Shown here: positions 14,409-19,809 of the stretch, piece by piece | How the letters are laid out: each line of letters starts with the position of its first letter | How positions within the stretch are numbered: the stretch's first letter is position 1 | Virus record (IMG/VR): IMGVR_UViG_3300009504_000041 | Span: 1-21,638 of that record | Length of the DNA: 21,638 nt | Source of the DNA: a virus | Strand: one strand, 5' to 3' | Program-made: the position numbers and the translations under genes | Notes under the pieces: model-generated | Databases searched by the model: none | The model's input: only the letters and a program-made list of their open reading frames with translations | Told to the model about the DNA's origin: nothing

Positions 14409-14477
14409 TGTCCGTGCTCGGAGTCGAACCGAGATCTCCCTGTACAATCAGGGGCTCTACCGTTGAGCTACACGGGC
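14409..14477 (-). tRNA. tRNA gene with an atypical anticodon arm
   Basis: On the - strand: acceptor GCCCGTG/CACGGAC (one C-A mismatch at 2:71), U8-A9, a canonical D-arm (GCTC, loop AACGGTA, GAGC), and a perfect T-arm CTCGG-TTCGACT-CCGAG, then A73 and CC but no full CCA. The anticodon stem CCCTG/CAGGG is perfect but closes a loop of only six bases (ATTGTA), base 26 is missing and the variable loop is four bases, so the gene is 69 nt. With U33 placed normally the anticodon would read TGT (Thr); GTA (Tyr) is the other choice. A tandem tRNA-like gene follows 6 nt upstream. It is either a degenerate tRNA or a non-standard one. Confidence 0.6.
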
Positions 14478-14483
14478 AGTGGG

Positions 14484-14555
14484 TGGGGTTGTGAGGGATT
14501 CGAACCCTCTTACTATAACCTTATCGGCCTGTCTCACCCTTTGACTTACAACCCC
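14484..14555 (-). tRNA. tRNA-like gene, anticodon arm not canonical
   Basis: On the - strand: a perfect 7-bp acceptor GGGGTTG/CAACCCC, U8-A9, D-arm GTC-AAAGGGTGA-GAC with the conserved GG, and a perfect T-arm GAGGG-TTCGAAT-CCCTC, followed by A73 and CCC. Between the D- and T-arms only 20 nt remain, with at best a 4-bp stem GGCC/GGTT (two G.U) and a 5-nt loop GATAA, so no anticodon can be read with confidence (GAT, Ile, is the nearest). There is one extra A between T-stem and acceptor. The element is tandem with the previous one, which supports both being real tRNA-derived genes. It probably does not decode normally. Confidence 0.5.
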
Positions 14556-14598
14556 GCAGGCGGGCCACTACAAGGCCGTGACCCAAGGCGCTAGGACT

Positions 14599-14706
14599 CT
14601 ATGCTGTCGCCATCACTAGGCTGATCAGCGTCCATTGGACAGCTACGGCTGCCACCATCGGGATTACTCCATCTTTCAGGAGTTCGATTTGATCACAAAT
14701 TGTCAT
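14599..14706 (-). CDS. Tiny single-span membrane peptide
   Basis: The product has 35 aa, starting MTICDQIELLKDG and ending in a hydrophobic segment (PMVAAVAVQWTLISLVMATA) that would span the inner membrane. The ATG overlaps the TGA of the preceding gene (ATGA), the main evidence that it is translated. It ends 44 nt before the tRNA-like pair. Small early membrane peptides in phages often act on host membrane functions or exclude other phages, but nothing in this sequence shows which. Confidence 0.6.
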   Translation of the reverse strand: MTICDQIELLKDGVIPMVAAVAVQWTLISLVMATA

Positions 14707-14885
14707 GCTACACTCAGTGCCGGGCCATCAGTAATCTCTACTACAGCGATGACTCGCCCGTCCTTCAGTGCAACCGAGCTTACACCAGTGACGGCATAAG
14801 CTTCAACGCCTACCGGAAACATGGCATCGACCCATGCATCCGGCGGGAGCTTCTCAAGTTCAGCGACAAGATCGCTTACTACCAT
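14703..14885 (-). CDS. Small protein of unknown function
   Basis: The product has 60 aa: MVVSDLVAELEKLPPDAWVD opening, then beta-rich VEAYAVTGVSSVALKDGRVI and AVVEITDGPA. The opening (L...L..LP.DA.V) is of a kind seen in small conserved bacterial and phage proteins. GGAG lies 7 nt before the ATG. Its leader contains the 22-bp inverted repeat at 14912-15013. No function can be named. Confidence 0.7.
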   Translation of the reverse strand: MVVSDLVAELEKLPPDAWVDAMFPVGVEAYAVTGVSSVALKDGRVIAVVEITDGPALSVA

Positions 14886-14911
14886 GCTTGCTCTCCGGCT
14901 GGTTGAACAGA

Positions 14912-15013
14912 CAGTGCGCTCTGCTCAGGGCCAACCAGTATGCCTATGGTCACTCTTGCGAATGTCCAAACCCTATGATGGGCACAAGGGCTGGCCCTGA
15001 GCAGAACGCACTG
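14912..15013 (-). repeat. 22-bp inverted repeat, long RNA hairpin in a gene leader
   Basis: Arms at 14912-14933 and 14992-15013 match at 21 of 22 positions, around a 58-nt loop. The one mismatch is C/A on the + strand but G/U on the - strand, so the leftward transcript can pair all 22. It stands 27 nt before the start of the 60-aa gene and has no following U run, so it is not a normal terminator. Two smaller stems follow upstream: AGAGG/CCTCT (around 15024-15039) and CACTG/CAGTG (around 15044-15064), the latter reusing the arm sequence CAGTG. Confidence 0.85.
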
Positions 15014-15048
15014 CCGCAGGGCCAGAGGCTGAGTCCTCTAGCGCACTG

Positions 15049-15198
15049 TCATAGGTAGCGCAGTGTCTTTCGGACTATTCCCCTTATTGTGTAGCGATTT
15101 CGATGCAGCCACAAGAGCGCAGCACTCGACACTAACAACAAGGTGACCAAGCCAGCATGGATTAGTTCTCCGGTATCACCGGAGCTAAGTCCAAGCAT
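15049..15198 (-). CDS. Small single-span membrane protein
   Basis: The product has 49 aa, starting MLGLSSGDTGELIHAG, with one membrane span (LVTLLLVSSAALLWL) and a strongly basic end (HRNRYTIRGIVRKTLRYL), predicting a cytoplasmic C-terminus. AAGGAGGT stands 4 nt before the ATG, which decides this start over a longer open frame reaching 15270. It lies between a tRNA-like element and the long inverted repeat. Role unknown. Confidence 0.75.
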   Translation of the reverse strand: MLGLSSGDTGELIHAGLVTLLLVSSAALLWLHRNRYTIRGIVRKTLRYL

Positions 15199-15265
15199 AA
15201 CACCTCCTTGGTTATTGGACAACGAAACTTCTATTGTGTTCCCGGCTACCCGGTTGCAGGGGCTA

Positions 15266-15386
15266 TTCACAGGGAGGGATTCGAACCCTCATGATCCGCT
15301 CGTGCCTGTACCCTGGTACTGTCTAAGCAAAGGGGACGTGATTACGACACGCCGCCGGGGGACGCCCCGGTCTCGGCCACCCGTTC
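15266..15386 (-). ncRNA. tRNA-like element with enlarged D-loop and variable region
   Basis: The T-arm at 15274-15290 is the same 17-mer as in the tRNA-like gene at 14484 (GAGGG-TTCGAAT-CCCTC). Next to it, CCTGTGA can pair for five of seven bases with GAACGGG at 15380-15386 (one G.U), and TGGCC plus GGC resemble a class II D-arm. But the D-loop contains an extra CCGGGG/CCCCGG hairpin; the anticodon-like stem GGCGTG/CACGTC closes a 7-nt loop TCGTAAT without U33; and a GTACC/GGTAC hairpin fills the variable region. At 121 nt it is too long for a tRNA. It fills the space between two membrane-peptide genes. Confidence 0.45.
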
Positions 15387-15403
15387 TCGTGGTCACCGTT
15401 GTT

Positions 15404-15544
15404 TCAGGTTCGGCGAAGCAGGACACGAACTCTGCTTGCTACCCGTTGCCCGATGTTAAGAACACCGTTGACAGTAGCGTGACATGCTAAGTATGCAGTC
15501 ACGTACAACAGAAGCGCGACAGTTTCTATGACTAATAATTCCAT
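15404..15544 (-). CDS. Small membrane protein, translated by coupling
   Basis: The product has 46 aa: MELLVIETVALLLYVTAYLA is a membrane span or uncleaved signal, and the rest is basic (NIGQRVASRVRVLLRRT). Its own ATG has no binding site; it overlaps by one base (TAATG) the stop of a 7-codon leader that has a near-perfect site. Expression by translational coupling is therefore likely. A leader TAA in this place makes an accidental origin unlikely. Function unknown. Confidence 0.6.
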   Translation of the reverse strand: MELLVIETVALLLYVTAYLACHATVNGVLNIGQRVASRVRVLLRRT

Positions 15545-15567
15545 TAGTCGGGCTCCAATAATATCAT
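15544..15567 (-). promoter_or_regulatory. 7-codon leader peptide (MILLEPD) coupled to the next gene
   Basis: TAGGAGGT, whose TAG is the stop of the gene before it, stands 8 nt before an ATG that opens a reading frame of only seven codons, MILLEPD. Its TAA overlaps the ATG of the 46-aa membrane protein. The layout makes downstream translation depend on reading the leader. Whether this is regulatory or a way to restart is not visible. Confidence 0.55.
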
Positions 15568-15580
15568 TGGCTCTTACCTC

Positions 15581-15952
15581 CTATTGATTGGCTTGGTTGA
15601 TGGTGAACAGGGGTTTAAGCTGTTCAGGTTTCTTGTCCGGCTTTTTCTTTGGAGGTTTCACATCCCTGTTCAGCCTCGTGGGTTCACGCCGGGTAGTGAA
15701 CGAGTCACGGTACGGCATACCGACACCGCCGGTATCCATCAGCTTATCCTTTGCCTTTTTGACCCGTTCTTCGTGCTCAGGAATCATCTTCATGAGAGCG
15801 GTGTGCTCTGCCCGGATGGTCATGAGACGGTTCTTCATACGGATGAGGTGATCCTCTTCCGAACGGTTAAAGAACCACATCCAGAAGCGAATGAAGCCTC
15901 GCTTCTGTCGTACCAACAAGCCGTTCTGGACGGCGAGACGATACATACTCAT
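15581..15952 (-). CDS. Basic protein of unknown function with a hydrophobic N-terminal segment
   Basis: The product has 123 aa, starting MSMYRLAVQNG. GGAG lies 10 nt before the ATG at 15952 (a second ATG two codons on); the frame is open 23 codons further to a GTG with no good site. The order is: a basic N-terminus (LLVRQKRG), a short aromatic stretch (FIRFWMWFFN) that may touch the membrane, a charged coiled-coil-like helix (DHLIRMKNRLMTIRAEHTAL to EERVKKAKDKLMD), and a Lys/Pro-rich disordered tail (PPKKKPDKKPEQLK). It could bind nucleic acid or the membrane. No family recognised. Confidence 0.6.
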   Translation of the reverse strand: MSMYRLAVQNGLLVRQKRGFIRFWMWFFNRSEEDHLIRMKNRLMTIRAEHTALMKMIPEHEERVKKAKDKLMDTGGVGMPYRDSFTTRREPTRLNRDVKPPKKKPDKKPEQLKPLFTINQANQ

Positions 15953-16298
15953 AGGTTGGGTACTCCTCGTCATGGTTGTGAGTTGAAGGGTGTTGTTGTT
16001 CAGCTTACAGAGATCACACACATACTTTTCAGGGTATGTACCTTACCACTCGGTCATCTCAGGGAGTTGAACCCGTGCGACGTGTAGCTGTAGTAGTGTT
16101 GTTGACGCAGGGACACTGATGCTCCTGCGGTACGCGCATGTATTGGAATCGCGTACTCTCCAGCGTATCCTCGATGGCAGAGGGGTGGGCTCGAACCACC
16201 ATCGCTTACCAACAGTAGTGCAGACAACCAAGGCTCACGCTAGACCAGACCTTTTACTTACCAGACAAGAACAGAGGCGTGACCGGATTTCACCCCGG
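15953..16298 (-). other. Gene-free stretch with tRNA-like fragments
   Basis: No reading frame with a binding site is seen. On the - strand it holds a perfect T-arm GGTGG-TTCGAGC-CCACC (16184-16200) with no good acceptor partner; a class II-type D-arm ACC-GAGTGGTAA-GGT (around 16047-16061) followed by a CATAC/GTATG stem with an 8-nt loop containing CTGAAA; and a partial T-arm GGG-TTCAACT-CCC just before it. A CGCAGG/CCTGCG hairpin lies near 16105-16130. These are pieces of tRNAs, but no complete cloverleaf can be assembled. Confidence 0.45.
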
Positions 16299-16364
16299 CT
16301 AAGCTTGTAGCCCAGTGTTCTGAATCCTAGTCCGGACTATCTGCGGTTCACCCTTAAGCCACAT
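16299..16364 (-). CDS. Possible 21-aa peptide containing the palindrome
   Basis: Reading frame MWLKGEPQIVRTRIQNTGLQ plus Ala. GAGGGGAG stands 3 nt before the ATG. The palindrome TAGTCCGGACTA is read inside it as VRT. The opening ATGTGGCTNAAGGGT (MWLKG) recurs at 18316-18330, also upstream of a palindrome copy. It could be a real micro-gene or a leader element; size alone cannot decide. Confidence 0.35.
   Translation of the reverse strand: MWLKGEPQIVRTRIQNTGLQA
16328..16339. repeat. Palindrome TAGTCCGGACTA, copy 1
   Basis: Exact 12-bp palindrome, inside the possible 21-aa peptide frame. First of six identical copies, all in the right third of the window. Confidence 0.9.
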
Positions 16365-16931
16365 GCACTCCCCTCGGTTTATAGCCAGCTCCAATGGAGC
16401 GAGGGTCGAGTCGTGTTAACCATCCCCGTGGTTGAGAGCCACGGCTCGGTAACACCTGGCCTGCCAAGACACGGATCACTCCATCCGTTTGGGGATCGAA
16501 CCCAACAGTGGCGCAGACTTACCATAGGTACAGATTGTCTGAAATTTTTTCTGGCAAAAATCTTTAGGCTGCCCTGCTAGACGGACAGGTTTCACCCAAC
16601 GGGTCTGGAGTCCGTCAGGGTACTTGATTTATCTATTGTCAACGACGAATTGACACTGGTATCTCAACCAGTAATTATGACTCATCTTGGTAGTAGTGGT
16701 GTGCACTCCGGCGGAGCGGTAGCTACGCTACTTCACCCGGCACTCCTGCCTGACTAGTATGGCAGGTTCTGTGACGTGCATCTCATTCGGTAACGCTCGG
16801 CGGCCACTGCCGCTCGGCTAAGGGTAGCACAGTCGGCGGATACATCCGCTCGCTATGTAGCTACCGATCAACGTTCATAGGTGAACGCTGATGATCAGGT
16901 CAGGTGGATGGGAGGGTTACTCGCTGTCGGC
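16365..16931 (-). other. 567-nt gene-free island made of hairpins and tRNA-like pieces
   Basis: No gene is seen. Perfect stems include GCTCC/GGAGC (16388-16400), GTGTTA with an inner CCGTGG/CCACGG and TAACAC (16413-16455), TGTCAA/TTGACA (16637-16655; loop TTCGTCG on the - strand, anticodon-like CGT), ACTGG/CCAGT (16655-16672), CCTGCC/GGCAGG (16745-16766), GCGGC/GCCGC (16800-16813), GCGGA/TCCGC (16836-16849) and CGTTCA/TGAACG (16872-16887). At 16481-16587 a T-arm TTGGG-TTCGATC-CCCAA and a 7-bp acceptor TGTCCGT/ACGGATG (two G.U) frame a region with a GCC-bearing loop and an extra CAGAC/GTCTG hairpin. Confidence 0.6.
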
Positions 16932-18191
16932 TTACGGGCCGATACCGTTACGCTGGTACCTCCGGACCAGCTCCCCGATAGGCAGGTACTCAGCTTCGCT
17001 CGGGGGAACGATGCCAGCTTTCTTCACGAGGTCGGCCTCACGGCTCGCCTCCAGGTCCAGCACAAGCTCGGCGCGGGTACGCTCGGCCATGCTACGCACA
17101 GTGGGCTTCATACCAAGAAGCTTGCGCGTTTTCTGGTACATCTCGAAGCCCCAGGTACCGATGGCTGCGACTTGCGAAGCAGTCGTAACACGGGGCTCGA
17201 CCGTCAGCTTGCGGCTGATCGTCTGGACTCGGCTGAACGCAGCTCGGTCCTGCGGCTTGGCAGCAGCTCGGTCCGCCAGGAATTTCTTCCGGCGGTACTT
17301 CGCTTCGCCTTTAACCCACGGCGCATGGTCGGTGGGTGACCGCTGCTCACGGACCCGACGGGCGATAGCTTCGCCTCGCAGGTGCTTCATGCGAGCCTCG
17401 GTTTCCATCCACCACCCGGAGAACCCGGACGTGCAGTGGGCAACCTGGACGTAGCCACCAGGCAGACACTTGATATGCTGCCTCATGTGACGCTCGAGAC
17501 GCACCACCTCACGGCTCTGGCCGTGCTTGTCGTAGCAGTGCAGTTCACGCTTCGAATACTCCCGGTAGAGAATCTCCGAAGCTTCCTCCAAGGTCATGCC
17601 GTAACCTTGGGCCAACGTTGCAACGTCTGCCGCGGGTACATCAGTGATATCCCGCAGCGAATCGACAGCTTCCTTGTTGTCGACAACCTCGTCATTGGCA
17701 GCAACCACGCTGGAAGCGCGGACTGCCTGACTAGTATGCGGCAAGTGAACCGGGTTCACCTTGCCGGTAGGCACGAGCTTGACCGGAGACTCTTTCCGGG
17801 GCGGCTCTTCCGACGGAGAAGGCAAGGCAAGGGCCTCATTGCCAGCGACCGGCAACGGATGAGACACTTGAACTGCACTCTCCTTCCCCGTCGGCTTACG
17901 AGCGGTCGTCATAGGGATGACATTACTCGTAGTAGCACCGACTATCGGAGCTGCGTAACCAGAACTAACCGCACCTTCACGCTTGAGCCGGGAGACTTCC
18001 AGCTCCAACGCATTGATACGGAGACGCTGAGCGTGTAGCTCAGACAACGTCACGTCGACCTTCGCCTCGTAACTCCCCGAGATTCGGTCACGAACGATAG
18101 CATTCCGGGCAGTCGGGACCCTCATCCCTTCGTGCTTCCGGGCACTCGTCCGTTTGGAGTGACGTGTAACATGCAAGTCATGGACTAGCAT
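16932..18191 (-). CDS. Large early-region protein of unknown function
   Basis: The product has 419 aa. AAGGAGGT lies just before the ATG, and palindrome copy 2 stands 42 nt upstream. Regions: a basic, disordered start (to about 45); a coiled coil about 47-72 (LSELHAQRLRINALELEVSR); a Pro/Ser/Val-rich linker about 75-185; a helical domain (VATLAQGYGMTLEEASEILY, REYSKRELHCYDKHGQSREV) that could be DNA-binding; a Cys/His-bearing stretch (HMRQHIKCLPGGYVQVAHC); and a long basic helical end (KYRRKKFLADRAAAK). It looks like a regulator or scaffold rather than an enzyme. It is the largest gene of the right region and appears more G+C-rich than the replication genes. No family recognised. Confidence 0.75.
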   Translation of the reverse strand: MLVHDLHVTRHSKRTSARKHEGMRVPTARNAIVRDRISGSYEAKVDVTLSELHAQRLRINALELEVSRLKREGAVSSGYAAPIVGATTSNVIPMTTARKPTGKESAVQVSHPLPVAGNEALALPSPSEEPPRKESPVKLVPTGKVNPVHLPHTSQAVRASSVVAANDEVVDNKEAVDSLRDITDVPAADVATLAQGYGMTLEEASEILYREYSKRELHCYDKHGQSREVVRLERHMRQHIKCLPGGYVQVAHCTSGFSGWWMETEARMKHLRGEAIARRVREQRSPTDHAPWVKGEAKYRRKKFLADRAAAKPQDRAAFSRVQTISRKLTVEPRVTTASQVAAIGTWGFEMYQKTRKLLGMKPTVRSMAERTRAELVLDLEASREADLVKKAGIVPPSEAEYLPIGELVRRYQRNGIGP

Positions 18192-18232
18192 ACAGTACCT
18201 CCTTGGTTAAATTTTACCATCCGAACCAGGAT

Positions 18233-18244
18233 TAGTCCGGACTA
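18233..18244. repeat. Palindrome TAGTCCGGACTA, copy 2
   Basis: Exact copy, 42 nt upstream of the 419-aa gene, before its binding site. On the - strand its TAG ends a short Cys-bearing frame (18242-18313). Confidence 0.9.
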
Positions 18245-18313
18245 CATCGCATCGCAGGCAGACCTCGCCTTGACGTAACAGCTTCTGCACTGCATGGTTA
18301 CTGAGCAACCCAC
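18242..18313 (-). CDS. Possible 23-aa Cys-containing peptide ended by the palindrome
   Basis: GTG-started frame MGCSVTMQCRSCYVKARSAC and three more residues, with AAGGG just before the GTG and a CRSC pair. Its TAG is part of palindrome copy 2. Short and weakly supported, but it follows the same plan as other copies where the palindrome supplies the stop. The 120 bases upstream (18314-18435) hold stems CTCTGC/GCAGAG (around 18390-18409) and CTACGC/GCGTAG (around 18413-18431) and no other gene. Confidence 0.3.
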   Translation of the reverse strand: MGCSVTMQCRSCYVKARSACDAM

Positions 18314-18435
18314 CTACCCTTCAGCCACATTCGCAACGTGCTAGCGTGGCTATGTATCGACAGGCTTAGCTTGTTCACACACACAATTGCTCTGCGTATT
18401 ACAGCAGAGGAACCCTACGCACAGCTAGCGTAGAC

Positions 18436-18609
18436 CTAGCCGCGGCTTACCAAGCAGAGCTTGGTGTTTACGTCAAGCAGGACGCAACCCCCCACAGACT
18501 GGTGGAGGAACAGGTCGAGCACAGCGTGAGCGCCCAACAAGAGCAGACCGAGGACCAAGATGGCAAGGATGCCAGTCGAAGGACCTCGTATCAATTTCAA
18601 CAAGTTCAT
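18436..18609 (-). CDS. Small single-span membrane protein
   Basis: The product has 57 aa, starting MNLLKLIRGPSTG, with a strong hydrophobic span (ILAILVLGLLLLGAHAVLDL) and a C-terminal part with two Cys (GGCVLLDVNTKLCLVSRG) that would lie outside the inner membrane and could form a disulfide. GAGG lies 5 nt before the ATG; the open frame goes on to 18666 but without a site. Function unknown; host membrane modification is a guess. Confidence 0.65.
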   Translation of the reverse strand: MNLLKLIRGPSTGILAILVLGLLLLGAHAVLDLFLHQSVGGCVLLDVNTKLCLVSRG

Positions 18610-18867
18610 AGGAACCTCGTCGTGGTAGTGTGAATTACCCACAGTACAGAGGGATGCCGCCCTCAAGGACGCTAAGACCTCCAGCCTCCTCGCCTAATGG
18701 TGAGGCTGGTACGTCGTACTGTAGATCCGTTGGCAACTGAGACTAGTCCGGACTACTCATGTCCGAGGCAGATTTAAACTGCCACCCGCACGGTGCCAGG
18801 CCGTGCGATTGATCTCACTCTCAGCATCTTCACGGGGTACTAAGGGACGATGCCTGTTTTGCCCGTG
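18610..18867 (-). ncRNA. Structured gene-free stretch with a tRNA-like 3' half
   Basis: Around 18767-18810 the - strand reads a 6-bp stem GCACGG/CCGTGC with a 7-nt loop CCTGGCA (TGG, Pro, at the anticodon positions, but C in place of U33), a five-base spacer and a perfect T-arm GGCAG-TTTAAAT-CTGCC. The expected acceptor partner and D-arm are not found. Downstream lie palindrome copy 3 and an 8-bp hairpin CCAGCCTC/GAGGCTGG (18681-18709). No reading frame with a binding site is seen. Confidence 0.45.
18744..18755. repeat. Palindrome TAGTCCGGACTA, copy 3
   Basis: Exact copy, 135 nt upstream of the 57-aa membrane protein gene, directly after the tRNA-like 3' half. Confidence 0.9.
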
Positions 18868-19245
18868 TTAGAACCAATTCCACCTGGCCCACTGCTCAGT
18901 ACGCGCAGAGCAGCTTAGGTACAGACCCGCTTCCTGCCAGGTGTTGACGTTCAATTGCAGGATGTGATGCGAGAAATCTTCGACAGCCACGCGCAGCTCC
19001 TCTTGGGTGTGACCGGCTGCGATAGCACGAGACTGCAACGTTTCAGCCAGCCCCATGCCACGACTCTCAAGGTCAGTGATGTCGTACTGAGGCCAGCCTC
19101 GCTGCGTACCGATCTGCACAGCAAGCGCATAGCTTACGACGCAGAATACATCGGCGGCAATGTCACTGTGCTCCAGTATGTCATGCCCCGGATGAGCTAG
19201 AGCCAAACCCGGAAGCATAAGCGCAGAGGCAATGATGTTCTTCAT
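18868..19245 (-). CDS. Exported protein of unknown function
   Basis: The product has 125 aa. A classical signal peptide (MKNIIASALMLPGLALA, cleavage before HPGHD) directs it to the periplasm. The mature part is mostly helical with many His and Gln (ESRGMGLAETLQSRAIAAGH, VEDFSHHILQLNVNTWQEAG) and two Cys (DVFCVVSY, LYLSCSA) that may pair. AAGGAG lies 8 nt before the ATG. The first 65 nt overlap the end of the upstream gene in another frame. An early phage protein in the periplasm could act on incoming phage DNA or the envelope; this is speculative. Confidence 0.75.
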   Translation of the reverse strand: MKNIIASALMLPGLALAHPGHDILEHSDIAADVFCVVSYALAVQIGTQRGWPQYDITDLESRGMGLAETLQSRAIAAGHTQEELRVAVEDFSHHILQLNVNTWQEAGLYLSCSARTEQWARWNWF

Positions 19246-19447
19246 GGCAGTGTCTCCTTCCTAGTATGTAGTTTGTGTTCTGAGTTTCAGCCACAGTCAT
19301 TCTCCGATGGAATGACACTAGCTCGGACGTGACTTGATACGCCCGTTCGAATTCATCTTGTCTTGGGTGATCACTGATCTGGCCGACCAGTGTGTTCCCC
19401 ATCAGGCACCAGCGATCAATGTGGGCTATGGGTTTGTTGGGATTCAT
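19181..19447 (-). CDS. Small phage protein of unknown function
   Basis: The product has 88 aa. AGGAGG lies 6 nt before the ATG. The first 63 residues (HIDRWCLMGNTLVGQISDHP and TSELVSFHRRMTVAETQNTN plus YILG) fit a small phage protein pattern in which a W....L.G...HPR motif is followed by TS.V and ends near Y.LG. The last 25 residues (RRHCHEEHHCLC and a Ser-rich end) are read from DNA that also encodes the next gene's signal peptide, and look like a late extension caused by loss of the usual stop. Confidence 0.65.
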   Translation of the reverse strand: MNPNKPIAHIDRWCLMGNTLVGQISDHPRQDEFERAYQVTSELVSFHRRMTVAETQNTNYILGRRHCHEEHHCLCAYASGFGSSSSGA

Positions 19448-19462
19448 GTGTGTCCTCCTGTA

Positions 19463-19669
19463 TCAGAGATGAGATGACGGAGGTGACCACATCATCTCAT
19501 CTATAGCACAGCAGACTGTATGGCGCATCTCCATGAGTGTATCGTAATCAAATGAAGCCTCACGAGAGGAGGACAGGAGGGCTGCAAGGCACAAGTCATC
19601 AACTGCACTAGGATCTTCTCCAACGAGGAGAGCTAGTGGAACCCACGGCGTGTGCTGATTAGTGTACAT
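19463..19669 (-). CDS. Small helical protein of unknown function
   Basis: The product has 68 aa, starting MYTNQHTPWVPLALLVG. The start at 19669 makes a TAATG overlap with the lipoprotein stop and has GGAGGG just upstream. The rest (AVDDLCLAALLSSSREASFD, MRHTVCCAIDEMMW) looks like two amphipathic helices with three Cys. No family recognised. Confidence 0.65.
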   Translation of the reverse strand: MYTNQHTPWVPLALLVGEDPSAVDDLCLAALLSSSREASFDYDTLMEMRHTVCCAIDEMMWSPPSSHL

Positions 19670-19809
19670 TACACCCTCCATTCGCACTTAATACGCACCT
19701 TGATTGGCTGTGCCTTGCAGTATTCAGTCAGCGGTACGTCCAACGGCTTGTCAGACGGTGCTGAACTGCAACCCACAAGGCACAGCGCCAGGATAGTCCG
19801 GACTACCAG
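19669..19809 (-). CDS. Small lipoprotein with non-standard start
   Basis: The frame reads VVRTILALCLVGCSSAPSDK and on to KVRIKCEWRV: a typical short lipoprotein with lipobox LVGC. No ATG, GTG or TTG lies at a useful place; the VVRT codons are made by palindrome copy 4, whose TAG is the stop of the gene before. The likeliest start is a CTG at 19809 overlapping that stop (restart by coupling), which gives 46 aa; the coordinate is an estimate. The normal start may have been lost when the palindrome arose or was inserted. The downstream gene is joined by TAATG, which supports translation of this frame. Confidence 0.5.
   Translation of the reverse strand: MVVRTILALCLVGCSSAPSDKPLDVPLTEYCKAQPIKVRIKCEWRV
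19794..19805. repeat. Palindrome TAGTCCGGACTA, copy 4
   Basis: Exact copy at the junction of two genes: its TAG stops the 51-aa membrane protein and its next bases encode the N-terminus of the lipoprotein. Confidence 0.9.

Noticed and set aside
14912-15013. Inverted repeat as intrinsic terminator
   Set aside because: No U tract follows on either strand.
15584-16087. + strand frame of 167 codons over the basic protein gene
   Set aside because: No binding site; the - strand frame has GGAG and is continuous with its neighbours by stop/SD overlap.
16881-18038. Long + strand open frames (16881-17339, 16891-17454, 17382-18038)
   Set aside because: They are antisense to the 419-aa gene, lack ribosome sites and have the Arg/Leu/Ser-rich composition of reverse-strand shadows in G+C-rich coding DNA.
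14409-18810. Repeated T-arms as a CRISPR array or tmRNA
   Set aside because: Repeats are not evenly spaced, spacers are not uniform, and no tmRNA tag frame or pseudoknot layout is seen.
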